Below, piece by piece: positions 9,247 to 18,227 of a stretch of 64,000 nucleotides of DNA. Positions within the stretch are counted from its first letter, which is position 1. Each line of letters starts with the position of its first letter. Origin of the DNA: Sciscionella marina DSM 45152 (GTDB lineage: Bacteria; Actinomycetota; Actinomycetes; Mycobacteriales; Pseudonocardiaceae); assembly GCF_000379465.1 (NCBI RefSeq), contig NZ_KB905382.1, positions 1 to 64,000 on the forward strand, written 5' to 3'. The notes beneath the pieces were generated by a model that was not told the origin of the DNA, searched no databases, and worked only from the letters and a program-made list of their open reading frames with translations. The position numbers were made by a program, and so were the translations under genes.

Positions 9247-10614
9247 GTGGCGGGTGGGCTCGTGTTCACCGCGCTGATCACGGTCCTGCTCGGGGTGCTG
9301 GTCGTGGTCCTGGTGACCGCGCTGACCGGGTATTTCGTGGCCCAGGAGTTCGCCTACATGGCCGTGGACCGGGCCGGGCTGACGGTGCGCGCGAACGCGG
9401 GTGACGCCCGGGCCCGGCATGCGCTGCGGATCGCCCGCCGCACCTCGTTCCTGCTCTCCGGCGCCCAGCTGGGGATCACGGTGACCGGGCTGCTGGTGGG
9501 GTACGCGGCGGAACCGCTGATCGGGGAAGGGCTCGGCACGCTCCTCGGTGGCGCGGGCGTGGCTCCCACCGCAGGGATCGCGGTCGGCACGGTGTTCGCG
9601 CTGGTCTTCTCCACGGTGGTGCAGATGGTGCTCGGCGAACTGGTGCCGAAGAACCTGGCCATCGCCCGCCCGGAACCGCTCGCCCGTCGGCTGGCCTGGT
9701 CCACCGGGCTGTATCTGGCCCTGTTCGGCTGGCTGATCTGGCTGTTCGACCGGGCGGCGAGCCTGCTGCTCGAGGCGGTCCGCATCGAACCGGTGCACGA
9801 TGTCGAACACGCGGCCACCGCGCGCGATCTGGAAGGCATCCTCGCGGCTTCGCGGGCGAACGGTGCGCTGCCCGCCGAGCTGTCCGGGCTGCTGGAACGC
9901 ACCCTGGATCTGTACGGGCGCACCGCAGGGCACGCCATGATCCCGCGCACCCGGCTGGTCACCATTCGCGCGGAGCAACCGGTCGCCGAAGCCAATGCCT
10001 TGATGGCGGCCGGGCACTCCCGCCTTCCCGTGCTCGGCGAGGACGTCGATGACGTGCGTGGTCTGCTGTGCCTGCGTGCGGTGCTCGAACTCGACCCGGA
10101 CCGGGCGGAGACCACCCTGGCGGGCGAACTGGCCACGCCCGCGCTCGTGGTGCCCTCGCTGCTGACCCTGCCCGCGGTGCTGGACCGGTTGCGCGCCACC
10201 GGGGACGAGCTGGCCTGCGTCGTGGACGAGTACGGCGGGCTGGCCGGGGTGATCACCGTCGAGGACATCGCCGAGGAACTGCTCGGGGAGATCGCGGATG
10301 AGCACGACCGCACCGATGCCGACCGGATCACGCGCGCCGGTGATACCTGGAGCCTTCCCGGGACCGCGCACATCGACGAGGTCGAGCGCCTGCTCGAACA
10401 GCATCTGCCGCGCGGGGACTACGAGACCGTCGCCGGGCTGGTGATGGCGAGCCTGCAGCGGCTGCCGGAGACCGGGGACACGGTCACCCTCGCGCTGCCC
10501 GCCCGGCCCGGCGCCGAGGAACCGGCCGGGCATCTCGTGGTCACCGTCGACGCGCTGGACCGGCGCGTTCCCGGGCGGGTCTCACTGAGCCAGCATCCCG
10601 CGGAGCGCTCATGA
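9247..10614 (+). CDS. CNNM/CorC-type membrane protein with CBS pair and CorC_HlyC domain
   Basis: This 455-residue HlyC/CorC (CNNM) family protein starts at GTG 9247. The N-terminal DUF21 transmembrane domain occupies about residues 1-190 (FVAQEFAYMAVDRAG, GAQLGITVTGLLVGY, VLGELVPKNLAIARP). A CBS pair follows at about 215-340 (MIPRTRLVTIRAEQPV, VVDEYGGLAGVITVEDI), then a C-terminal CorC_HlyC domain (GDTWSLPGTAHIDEVERLL). Such proteins are implicated in Mg2+ or other divalent-cation homeostasis. It overlaps the next gene by four bases (ATGA), so the two paralogues are coupled. Confidence 0.92.
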   Translation: MAGGLVFTALITVLLGVLVVVLVTALTGYFVAQEFAYMAVDRAGLTVRANAGDARARHALRIARRTSFLLSGAQLGITVTGLLVGYAAEPLIGEGLGTLLGGAGVAPTAGIAVGTVFALVFSTVVQMVLGELVPKNLAIARPEPLARRLAWSTGLYLALFGWLIWLFDRAASLLLEAVRIEPVHDVEHAATARDLEGILAASRANGALPAELSGLLERTLDLYGRTAGHAMIPRTRLVTIRAEQPVAEANALMAAGHSRLPVLGEDVDDVRGLLCLRAVLELDPDRAETTLAGELATPALVVPSLLTLPAVLDRLRATGDELACVVDEYGGLAGVITVEDIAEELLGEIADEHDRTDADRITRAGDTWSLPGTAHIDEVERLLEQHLPRGDYETVAGLVMASLQRLPETGDTVTLALPARPGAEEPAGHLVVTVDALDRRVPGRVSLSQHPAERS

Positions 10615-11633
10615 GTACCGCGGTGGCCGTGCCGATCTCGGTGGCGCTGATCGTGCTCAGCGCCTTCTTCGTCGCGGTCGAGTTCGCCCTCGTCGCGGCC
10701 CGCAGGCACCGGCTCGAAGAGGCCGCGGGCACCAGCCTCGCCGCACGCATGGCGCTGCGCAGCGCCCGTGAACTGTCCCTGCTGCTCGCCGGTTCGCAGC
10801 TGGGCATCACCCTGTGCACGCTCGCGCTCGGTGCGGTCACCAAGCCTCTGGTGCACAATCTGCTCACCCCGCTGCTGCACGGCACCGGGTTGCCCGCGAC
10901 GACCGCGGATGTGCTCGGCTTCCTCCTCGCGCTGTTCGTGGTCACTTTCGTGCACCTGGTCGTCGGGGAGATGGCGCCGAAGTCCTGGGCGATCGCGCAT
11001 CCGGAGCGCTCCGCGACCCTGCTCGCGATCCCGATGCGCGGGTTCATGTGGCTCACCCGGCCGCTGCTGGTCGGGCTGAACGATCTCGCCAACCGGTTCC
11101 TGCGCCGCGCGGGTATCCAGCCGGTGGACGAGATGACCGCTGGGCAACGGCCCGAGGAACTGCGCCAGCTCCTGGATCACTCGGCACAGGCGGGCACCCT
11201 CGACCCACGGCGCCACGAACAGCTCACCACCGTGCTCGACCTGCACAGCCAGGCCATCGAAAGCATCATCAGCGGTGGCGCCGAACCGGTGGGTATCCCA
11301 CCCGGGGCCACCCGCGAACAGATCCTGCGGGCTGCGCGGGACAGCGGGCATCTGCGGCTGATCGTCCGGGATGGGCACCGGATCCACGGCATCGTGCACG
11401 TCCGGGATGTGCTCACCCAGCCCGGAAACACCACCGCAGCCGAACACCTCCGCCCGCATCTGATGCTGCCCCCGGAGACCCCCATCGCGGCCGCGCTGAC
11501 CGCGATGCGCCGGACCCACCAGCACCTCGCCCTGATCCGGACCGGTGAGCACACCCACGGCCTGGTGACGCTGCACGATCTGCTCGAACGGTTGCTGCCA
11601 CGGACTCTGTCGCCAGAAGAACCCGCTCCCTGA
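10611..11633 (+). CDS. CNNM/DUF21 membrane protein, second paralogue
   Basis: This 340-residue paralogue of the preceding gene starts at an overlapping ATGA. The DUF21 membrane domain is clear (FFVAVEFALVAARRHRLEE, GSQLGITLCTLALGAV, VGEMAPKSWAIAHPER). A degenerate CBS pair follows, and there is no CorC_HlyC domain, so it is shorter than its partner. Tandem long/short CNNM pairs are common in actinobacteria and may form heteromeric complexes. The role in cation homeostasis is inferred from the family. Confidence 0.9.
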   Translation: MSTAVAVPISVALIVLSAFFVAVEFALVAARRHRLEEAAGTSLAARMALRSARELSLLLAGSQLGITLCTLALGAVTKPLVHNLLTPLLHGTGLPATTADVLGFLLALFVVTFVHLVVGEMAPKSWAIAHPERSATLLAIPMRGFMWLTRPLLVGLNDLANRFLRRAGIQPVDEMTAGQRPEELRQLLDHSAQAGTLDPRRHEQLTTVLDLHSQAIESIISGGAEPVGIPPGATREQILRAARDSGHLRLIVRDGHRIHGIVHVRDVLTQPGNTTAAEHLRPHLMLPPETPIAAALTAMRRTHQHLALIRTGEHTHGLVTLHDLLERLLPRTLSPEEPAP

Positions 11634-11682
11634 ACCGAAAAGCGGTTGCCGTCCCGGTCCGGTTCACCGAGGATCCGGTGTC

Positions 11683-12477
11683 GTGACGGATCCCGAGCGA
11701 CACTCCTCGCGGCCGGTGGCCCTGGTGACCGGTGTCGGGCGCACCGCGGGCATCGGCGCGGGTATCGCCGGTGAACTTGCCGCCGCGGGCTGGGACATCG
11801 CCTTCACCTATTGGAACGCCTACGACCGGCGGATGCCCTGGGGTCTCGAACCCGGCGCGACCGAGGCGATCGCCGGTGTACTCGCCGAACGGGGCGCGGT
11901 GCAGGTGGCGGTGGAAGCCGATCTCGCCGATCCCGGCACCCCGGCGCGCGTGTTCGCGGAGGTGGAACACGCCCTCGGCGGGATCAGCGCGTTGGTGCTG
12001 TGCCACTGCGAATCGGTCGATTCGGATCTGTTCGGCACGACGGTGGAAAGCTTCGACCGGCACTTCGCGGTCAACGCTCGCGCCACCTGGCTGCTGATCC
12101 GCGAGTTCGGCCTGCGGTTCGCCGCAGCCGGGCTTTCGGAGAACGGGGGCCCCGGCCGGATCATCAGCCTCACCAGTGATCACACCGCGGGTAATCTCCC
12201 TTATGGGGCAAGCAAAGGCGCGATGGACCGGATCACCCTCGCCGCGGCGCGGGAGCTCGCGCACCTCGGTGTCACCGCCAATGTCATCAATCCCGGTCCG
12301 GTGGACACCGGCTGGATGTCCGGGGAATTGCAGGAAACAGTGCGGGATGCGACACCGCTCGGCAGGCTCGGTACTCCGCAGGACACCGCGCACCTGGCCG
12401 CTTTCCTCTGTTCGCCCGAAGGCCAGTGGGTGAACGGGCAACTGTTGCTGAGCAACGGTGGTCTCGTGGGAAGCTGA
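11683..12477 (+). CDS. SDR family oxidoreductase
   Basis: The 264-residue short-chain dehydrogenase starts at GTG 11683. The cofactor motif is somewhat unusual, VTGVGRTAGIGAGIA, similar to FabI-like or divergent SDRs. The catalytic Tyr and Lys are in YGASKGAM, and NPGPVDTGW follows. Start and product are cytoplasmic. It lies just upstream of an FAH-family hydrolase and an MBL-fold hydrolase on the same strand with short spacing, suggesting a small catabolic operon. Confidence 0.85.
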   Translation: MTDPERHSSRPVALVTGVGRTAGIGAGIAGELAAAGWDIAFTYWNAYDRRMPWGLEPGATEAIAGVLAERGAVQVAVEADLADPGTPARVFAEVEHALGGISALVLCHCESVDSDLFGTTVESFDRHFAVNARATWLLIREFGLRFAAAGLSENGGPGRIISLTSDHTAGNLPYGASKGAMDRITLAAARELAHLGVTANVINPGPVDTGWMSGELQETVRDATPLGRLGTPQDTAHLAAFLCSPEGQWVNGQLLLSNGGLVGS

Positions 12478-12503
12478 GTGTGGCACCGTGGAAAGGAGCG
12501 TGC

Positions 12504-13412
12504 ATGCGCTGGAGTACCTTCGCCGATGAACAGGGCAGCGAACGGGCGGGAGTCTGGAGTGCGGCCGGACTGCATCCCGCGCCCCTCGGCGAAACGCTGC
12601 TCGGCCTGATCCAGGCCGAACGGCTCACCGAGGCCGCCGAACGGGCACTGGCCGAACCGGCGGTGGATCCGGATTCGGTCCGGTTACTGGCACCGATTCC
12701 GCGGCCACCGTCCATCCGGGACTTCATGGCCTTCGAGAACCACGTGGTCACCTCCTTCGCCGCGATCGGGGTCGAGGTGGATCCGCTGTGGTACCGGCAA
12801 CCGGTCTTCTACTTCACCAACCCCGCCGCGGCGCGCGGGGCCACCGAACCGGTCCCGGTCTCGCCGGGCAGCGCCGCGTTCGACTACGAACTGGAGATCG
12901 CCGCGGTGATCGGCCGGGAGGGCGCCGACCTCGATCCGCGCACCGCGATCGAGCACGTGGCAGGCTACCTGTTGTTCTGCGACTGGAGCGCCCGGGACCT
13001 GCAGGGTGCGGAGATGAAACTCAATCTCGGCCCGGCCAAGGGAAAGGACTCCGCGCACAGCTGCGGGCCGTGGCTGCTCACCGCCGATGAACTGGACAGT
13101 GCCGCCAGCATGTCCGCCTCGGTCAACGGCCGCCCGTACAGCGCGGGCCGCCTGGACGACCTGTACTGGAGCTTCGGCGAGATGATCGCCTACGCCTCGC
13201 GCGGCACCCGGGTGCTGCCCGGGGACCTGATCGTCTCCGGAACCGTCGGCACCGGTTGCATCCTGGAGCTCTCCCGCACGCACGGCCCCGAGGCGTATCC
13301 GTGGCTGCGGCCCGGCGACCGGGTGCGCCTGGAAGCACGGGGACTCGGCGCGATCGAGGCCCGCATCGAGCAGGGCGCGCCCGTCGTTCCGCTGCGGGAG
13401 GAGGACCGATGA
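12504..13412 (+). CDS. fumarylacetoacetate hydrolase (FAH) family protein
   Basis: The protein has 302 residues; ATG 12504 has AAAGGAG upstream. The FAH-fold core is present, with metal-binding acidic residues in DYELEIAAVIGREG and the downstream GYLLFCDWSARDLQ and GDLIVSGTVGTGC. Family members hydrolyse C-C bonds of beta-diketo or oxo acids during aromatic degradation. The next gene starts inside its stop codon (ATGA), so translation is coupled. The exact substrate is not predictable. Confidence 0.9.
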   Translation: MRWSTFADEQGSERAGVWSAAGLHPAPLGETLLGLIQAERLTEAAERALAEPAVDPDSVRLLAPIPRPPSIRDFMAFENHVVTSFAAIGVEVDPLWYRQPVFYFTNPAAARGATEPVPVSPGSAAFDYELEIAAVIGREGADLDPRTAIEHVAGYLLFCDWSARDLQGAEMKLNLGPAKGKDSAHSCGPWLLTADELDSAASMSASVNGRPYSAGRLDDLYWSFGEMIAYASRGTRVLPGDLIVSGTVGTGCILELSRTHGPEAYPWLRPGDRVRLEARGLGAIEARIEQGAPVVPLREEDR

Positions 13413-14341
13413 CCGAGATCACCGTGCCGGGCAGGCCGCGGTTGCAGGAAGTCTCCGCGGACATCTACGCCTATGTGCAGCCGGACGGAACCTGGTGGAT
13501 CAACAACACCGGGTTCGCCGTCGGCCCGCAGGGTGTCGCCGCCTTCGATTCCTGTTCCACCGAACGGCGCACCCGCGCGCTGCTCGAGACCATCGCCTCG
13601 GTGACCAGCGCGCCGGTGCGCACCCTGGTGAACACGCATCACCACGGCGACCACACCTTCGGCAACGCCCTGTTCCCGCAGGCGACGATCGTGGCCCACG
13701 AGCGGACCCGTGCCGAGGCGATCGCGTTCGGGCCCGCCCGCGAACTGCCTTGGTGGCAGAACCCCGAATGGGGCGACCTCCCGCTCGAACCACCGTTTCT
13801 GACCTACACCGATCAGGTCACGCTGTGGTTCGGCGAGCTGCGCGCCGAGGTCCGCTATGTCGGTTCGCCCGCGCACACCAACAACGACTCGGTGATCTGG
13901 TTCCCCGAGCGTTCCGTGCTGTTCTGCGGGGACCTGGTGTTCCACGGCGGCACGCCCTTCCTGCTGATGGGCTCGGTCACGGGCGCGATCGAGGTGCTGG
14001 AGCAGGTGGTGCGGCCGTTCGGGGCGGACACGATCGTGCCCGGCCACGGCCCGGTGTTCCACGACGACGCGCCCATCGCGGACACCCTGGCCTATCTGCG
14101 CTTCGTGCTCGACCTGGCCGAACGCGGGCATGCCGAGGGGATTCCGCCGCTGCGGGCCGCGCGGGACACCGAGCTCGGCCGGTTCGCGGACTGGCCCGAC
14201 GCCGAGCGCATCGTGGGCAATCTGCACCGTGCCTACGCCGAACTCGGCGGAACACCGCGCGGTGGCACCATCGACACCGTGACCGCGCTCACCGAGATGG
14301 TCGACTACAACGGCGGAAAACCACTGACCTGTCTGGCCTGA
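13409..14341 (+). CDS. MBL-fold metallo-hydrolase
   Basis: This 310-residue metallo-beta-lactamase-fold protein has the zinc motif HxHxDH at 77-82 (THHHGDH), a further His in GSPAHTNND, an Asp in LFCGDLVFH and PGHGPVF. It may hydrolyse a thioester, lactone or ester intermediate produced by its operon partners. It overlaps the FAH gene by four bases. The C-terminus adds a helical segment with AYAELGGTPRGG, seen in SoxH-like hydrolases of actinobacteria. Confidence 0.88.
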   Translation: MTEITVPGRPRLQEVSADIYAYVQPDGTWWINNTGFAVGPQGVAAFDSCSTERRTRALLETIASVTSAPVRTLVNTHHHGDHTFGNALFPQATIVAHERTRAEAIAFGPARELPWWQNPEWGDLPLEPPFLTYTDQVTLWFGELRAEVRYVGSPAHTNNDSVIWFPERSVLFCGDLVFHGGTPFLLMGSVTGAIEVLEQVVRPFGADTIVPGHGPVFHDDAPIADTLAYLRFVLDLAERGHAEGIPPLRAARDTELGRFADWPDAERIVGNLHRAYAELGGTPRGGTIDTVTALTEMVDYNGGKPLTCLA

Positions 14342-14345
14342 AGCC

Positions 14346-14591
14346 TCAGCCGATGGGCCGGCGCCGCCTGCCGATCAGGAACCAGCACAGCGAACCGAGG
14401 AACGGCGCACAGAGTGCGAAGATCAGCCAGACGATCTTCATTCCGCCGTCGATGTTCGAGAAGATGATGCTCACGAAGGCGGCCACGATGAACACCACGT
14501 AGGCCAGGGCGACCAGGGTGAGGAAGATCGCCAATCCGAACCCCAGTCCGGAGACGGAGTCGGCGAGGACGGTGGTGTGTGTGGCAAGCAT
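14346..14591 (-). CDS. small membrane protein with PLD nuclease N-terminal-type domain
   Basis: The protein has 81 residues with two transmembrane helices, about 15-45 and 50-75. NIDGGMKIVWLIFALCAPFLG and the final FLIGRRRRPIG match the PLDc_N (PF13396) small membrane proteins of actinobacteria, which function without a nuclease domain and whose role is unknown. It converges on the MBL gene with four bases between stops. The 245 bases upstream hold no gene. Confidence 0.8.
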   Translation of the reverse strand: MLATHTTVLADSVSGLGFGLAIFLTLVALAYVVFIVAAFVSIIFSNIDGGMKIVWLIFALCAPFLGSLCWFLIGRRRRPIG

Positions 14592-14836
14592 GAGTACGTG
14601 ATCCTTTCCCGATCGACGTCCTCACGCTAACCACACTTCGTGTTCGCTCACATCGGCCCGCAGTCGGATCGGCCATCCGACCGGAGACCGATGCGGGTGC
14701 TTCCACCGCGTTGCTGAACGATTGCTGAAGATGTGCCCGGCACGGGCGGGAAACTCAGGATTCGCACAGTTTTTCCGCTCAGCCTTGGCGTGGACGGCGG
14801 CGAACCGGTCGCCGCCGCACGTGAAGGAGGATGCAG

Positions 14837-15307
14837 ATGCAGCACAGGACGAAGCTGGTCGGCGGGATCGCCGCCGCAGTGCTCGCGGTCTCCGGTATCG
14901 GTGCCGGGGTCGCCGCCGCGGACACCCAGCCCGCCGCCCCGCAACCGTCGGCAGACCAGAAACAGCAGCCGGACCACAAGCCGCAGCCGGGCAAGCACAA
15001 GCATCGGTCCCCGCTCGCCCGGGTATCGCACGGCGAACTGACCATGAACGGCAAGAAGCACCGGGTGATCGACATCCAGCACGGCGCGGTGACCGCGGTG
15101 AACGCTTCCTCGATCACGGTGCGCAGTTCGGACGGATACACGAAGAGCTATGCGGTGAACGACAAGACCAAGGTGCGCGCGGTGCCCGGAAAGAAACCGG
15201 AGAAGATCACCGATGTGCACACCGGGGACAAGGTCGGGCTCCGCGCGGACAAGGCGGGGGACACGGTGACCGCGACCGCGATCGCCGACCGGGGCGCAGG
15301 CAAGTAG
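14837..15307 (+). CDS. small exported protein of unknown function
   Basis: The protein has 156 residues. Two in-frame ATGs exist; GGAGG abuts the first (14831) and is six bases from the second, so 14837 is chosen. A Sec signal peptide is visible (KLVGGIAAAVLAVSGIGAG, AADTQP as likely cleavage region). A proline/lysine/histidine-rich linker and a compact beta-rich domain with GAVTAVNASSITVRSSDG and THTGDKVG-like repeats (DVHTGDKVGLRADKAGD) follow, resembling DUF5666-type domains. It converges on the sensor kinase/regulator genes and is a plausible target of that system. Confidence 0.75.
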   Translation: MQHRTKLVGGIAAAVLAVSGIGAGVAAADTQPAAPQPSADQKQQPDHKPQPGKHKHRSPLARVSHGELTMNGKKHRVIDIQHGAVTAVNASSITVRSSDGYTKSYAVNDKTKVRAVPGKKPEKITDVHTGDKVGLRADKAGDTVTATAIADRGAGK

Positions 15308-15311
15308 CGGC

Positions 15312-16610
15312 TCAGCCGGAAAGCGGCAGCGTGAGCTCGAACGCGGCTCCGCTGCCGCTTTCCGGTGTCACACAACGAAGCTCGCCGCCGTGCGCGCGGG
15401 CGTACCCGCGGGCGATGGCTAGCCCGAGCCCACTGCCCTCCGGCCGCTGCGCCCGCGCCGGATCGAGCCGGACCAGCCGGTCGAAGATGCGCTCCCGTTC
15501 CCGCGCGGGAACACCGCGGCCGGAGTCGATGACCCGCAGCAGGGCGAAACCGTTGGCAGCACGGATATCCACGGTGATCCGGCCGTCCTCCGGGGTGGCC
15601 TGTGCGGCATTGTCCAGCAGGATGACCAGGATCTGGGTGACCCGCGCGGGATCCGCGCACACCGTGGCGGTTCCGCGGACCGTGGCGTGCATTCCGTTGT
15701 GCGCCAGCCGAATCCGCTGACATTCGGCCTCGGCGAGCCCGTGCAGTTCGAGCGGCTCGCGGTCCAGGCTGATCCCGATGTCCAGCTTGGCCAGATCGAG
15801 CAGGTCCTCCACGAGTTTGGCGGCGAGCCGGGATTGCCCGCGCAGCAGGGTGCGCAGCCGTTCTCGTTGCTGCTGTTCGAGTTCGCCGCCGCCGAGCAGT
15901 ACCTCGGCCACCGAGGACATCCCGGCGATCGGGGTGCGCAGCTCGTGCGCGGCGTCCGCGACGAACCGGCGGGTGCTCAGTTCCGATTCCCGCGCCTGGT
16001 GCTCCGCGCCTTCCAGTGCGTTCAGCATCTCGTCGATGGCCTGGGCGGTGCGGCCGATCTCGGTATCGGTGCGCCGCGGGGCGAGCCGGTTTCCCCGTTC
16101 ACCGGCCGCGATCCGGCGCGCCATGCCTGCCATGGTGTCCAGCGGGGCGAGCGCCATCCGGACCACGAGGATGATCAGCACGGTGGTGGCGGCGAGTGCC
16201 ACGATGCCGGTGATGATCAGTACCCGGATCAGCGTGCCCTGCGCCCCGGAGAGCAACCGGGTCTCCGGGGCGAGGATCAGCCGGGAACCGTCGCGCAACC
16301 GGACCGTCCTGCTGTCCGCGCGGTCCTCACCGGGCACCCGGCCGTAGACGCGGCCATCGGGCAGGTCGAGTTCGGCACGCACCGCTCGCCGGTCGAGGCG
16401 GCGGATCAGCTGCTCCGGCGGCACCCCACGCGCGTCCAGCTGGCGGGCGAGCCGCATCCGGTCGGCGAGCACCGTGTTCACCGCCTTCGCCGATTCGGCG
16501 GAGAACAGCAGCCCCACGGCGAGCACGGTCGCGGCGAGGACCGCGAGGAACACCGCGAGCACGGCGACCAGTACCCGGCGCCGCAGCGAGGTCGTGACCA
16601 GGCCGGTCAT
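15312..16610 (-). CDS. sensor histidine kinase of an OmpR-type two-component system
   Basis: The protein has 432 residues. Two membrane helices (about 13-36 and 127-150) flank an extracytoplasmic sensor of roughly 90 residues. A HAMP domain follows (LAPLDTMAGMARRIAAG), then the H-box with His222 in DAAHELRTPIAG, an N-box (LLDNAAQATPEDG), G1 DSGRGVP and G2 GSGLGLAIARG. Its start codon overlaps the response-regulator stop by four bases, so the pair is coupled. The stimulus is unknown. Confidence 0.93.
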   Translation of the reverse strand: MTGLVTTSLRRRVLVAVLAVFLAVLAATVLAVGLLFSAESAKAVNTVLADRMRLARQLDARGVPPEQLIRRLDRRAVRAELDLPDGRVYGRVPGEDRADSRTVRLRDGSRLILAPETRLLSGAQGTLIRVLIITGIVALAATTVLIILVVRMALAPLDTMAGMARRIAAGERGNRLAPRRTDTEIGRTAQAIDEMLNALEGAEHQARESELSTRRFVADAAHELRTPIAGMSSVAEVLLGGGELEQQQRERLRTLLRGQSRLAAKLVEDLLDLAKLDIGISLDREPLELHGLAEAECQRIRLAHNGMHATVRGTATVCADPARVTQILVILLDNAAQATPEDGRITVDIRAANGFALLRVIDSGRGVPARERERIFDRLVRLDPARAQRPEGSGLGLAIARGYARAHGGELRCVTPESGSGAAFELTLPLSG

Positions 16611-17284
16611 TCCGCTGCCTCGGCGCGGAAGACATAACCGCTGCCGCGCACGGTGTGCACCAGGCGGGGGCCGTGTGCTTCCAGTTTCCGGCGCAGCGCG
16701 CTGACGTGTACCTCGACCAGATTCGGGTCGTATTCCTGATAACCCCAGACCGCGTCGAGCAGCTGGGTCTTGCTCAGCACCCGTCCGCGGTGCGCGGCGA
16801 GGTAGTCCAGCAGGCGCAGCTCGGTCGAGGTCAGTTCGATCCGCGCGCCGCCGCGCAGCACACTGCTCGACTGCGGATCGAGCACCAGTTCGCCGGTGTC
16901 CACCACCGCGGGCAGACCCCCGGTTCTGCGCAGCACCGAATCCACTCTGGCGAGCAGTTCCTCCAGGACGAACGGCTTCACCACGTAGTCATCGGCACCG
17001 CAGCGCAGCCCGTGCACCCGGTCGCCGACCGCGTCCCGGGCGGTCATGATCACCACGCCCGCGCAGCCGTGCGCGCGGATCAGCTCCAGCAGGGCGAACC
17101 CGTCCCTGCCGGGCAACCGCAGATCGAGCAGGACCAGGTCCGGATGGAACCGCACCAGGTCCTGTTCGAGTTCCGTCCCGTCGGCGCGGGCGAGTGCCTC
17201 GTGCCCGGCCCCGGTCAGCGCCGTCTCCACGGCGACCCGGATCGCCTCGGCGTCTTCGATCACCAGTACCCGTGCCATGGACAC
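16607..17284 (-). CDS. OmpR/PhoB family response regulator
   Basis: This 225-residue protein has a receiver domain with phospho-acceptor Asp54 in LVLLDLRLPG and Lys in VVKPF, then a winged-helix DNA-binding domain (LTSTELRLLDYLAAHRGRV, HVSALRRKLE, VRGSGYVF). A second in-frame ATG two codons in (17278) is an equally likely start. It is first in the operon with the sensor kinase and divergent from the secreted hydrolase at 17432. Confidence 0.93.
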   Translation of the reverse strand: MSMARVLVIEDAEAIRVAVETALTGAGHEALARADGTELEQDLVRFHPDLVLLDLRLPGRDGFALLELIRAHGCAGVVIMTARDAVGDRVHGLRCGADDYVVKPFVLEELLARVDSVLRRTGGLPAVVDTGELVLDPQSSSVLRGGARIELTSTELRLLDYLAAHRGRVLSKTQLLDAVWGYQEYDPNLVEVHVSALRRKLEAHGPRLVHTVRGSGYVFRAEAAE

Positions 17285-17348
17285 ATTCTGTGCCCGGATG
17301 AGTGAAATCCGCCGAACACAGGGGGGAGTGCACGTTCGCGCACACTAT

Positions 17349-17366
17349 ACGAACACTGGTGTTCGT
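17349..17366. promoter_or_regulatory. 18-base palindrome upstream of the secreted hydrolase
   Basis: ACGAACAC-TG-GTGTTCGT is a perfect inverted repeat 66 bases before the hydrolase start and in the gap with the response-regulator gene. Its form is that of a TetR-family operator. The TetR gene at 18228-18857, convergent with the hydrolase, is the nearest candidate to bind it. Confidence 0.6.
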
Positions 17367-17431
17367 GATACTCTCCGTGCCGGATCTGCCGCGGTCCGGA
17401 ACTGCGGCACTGTGGAACCAGGGGACTCGTG

Positions 17432-18223
17432 ATGAATCTGCTACGAAAACTGCGACCGGTAATGGTCGCGGGGGCGGTCCTGACGCTGTTCGGGTCGATG
17501 AGCGGCATCGCCCCGGCCGAGACCGCCGCGCCCAAGGGCGGGCCGCACTACTACATCCTCGTCGGCGGGACCTGCGATGGAAACGCCGGAGTCTACGACC
17601 AGGCCTGGCTGCAGGGCGGGATCCGCAAGGTCGTGCAGTACCCGGCGGGAGCGGCCGGACTGCCCGGCTGCGACCAGACACCGATGGATCAGAGCGTCGC
17701 CGCCGGACACACCGAGGGCGACCGGGTGGTGCAGGAGGCGTTCGGGGAGAACCCCGGCGCGGAGTTCACCGTCGTCGGCTACTCGCAGGGCGCCATCGTG
17801 GCCGACATGATGCTCGATGACATCGCGGACGGGAAACTCGGCGTGGACAAGTCCCGGTTCTCCGCGAAGCTCTACGCCGACCCGATGCAGCCGGTCGGAC
17901 CGCAGAGCAGGGGAATCAGCGCGGTGCTTCCCGCGGGGACCGGGGCGCCCTCACCGTTCGGCGGCTATGTCTCGTTCGGCCCGGGGCGCACCGACTTCGG
18001 CGGGATCCCCTACATCCGGTACTGCATCGAGACCGATGGGGTGTGCAATTTCGAAACGCCGGAGGCGCCGGGCGGATACTTCGCCCAGCACCAGTGCTAC
18101 CAGTGGCTGCGTCCCGATGATCACCGCTCGATCATGGGCGACACCCTGGCCGATGGCGTCTACGACAACGCATCCACCCCGCTGGGCAGGCAGAACTGTC
18201 ACCCGCCGACACCGCCCGCCTGA
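17432..18223 (+). CDS. secreted PE-PPE-domain-type serine hydrolase
   Basis: The protein has 263 residues from ATG 17432; a GTG one codon earlier is an alternative. A signal peptide runs to about residue 30 (RPVMVAGAVLTLFGS, ending APAETA). The mature region has GGTCDGNAGVYDQ and the nucleophile elbow VVGYSQGA with Ser118, as in cutinase-like PE-PPE (PF08237) hydrolases of mycobacteria and relatives. Several Cys residues could form disulfides in the exported protein. The substrate is probably a lipid ester. Confidence 0.82.
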   Translation: MNLLRKLRPVMVAGAVLTLFGSMSGIAPAETAAPKGGPHYYILVGGTCDGNAGVYDQAWLQGGIRKVVQYPAGAAGLPGCDQTPMDQSVAAGHTEGDRVVQEAFGENPGAEFTVVGYSQGAIVADMMLDDIADGKLGVDKSRFSAKLYADPMQPVGPQSRGISAVLPAGTGAPSPFGGYVSFGPGRTDFGGIPYIRYCIETDGVCNFETPEAPGGYFAQHQCYQWLRPDDHRSIMGDTLADGVYDNASTPLGRQNCHPPTPPA

Positions 18224-18227
18224 TCCG

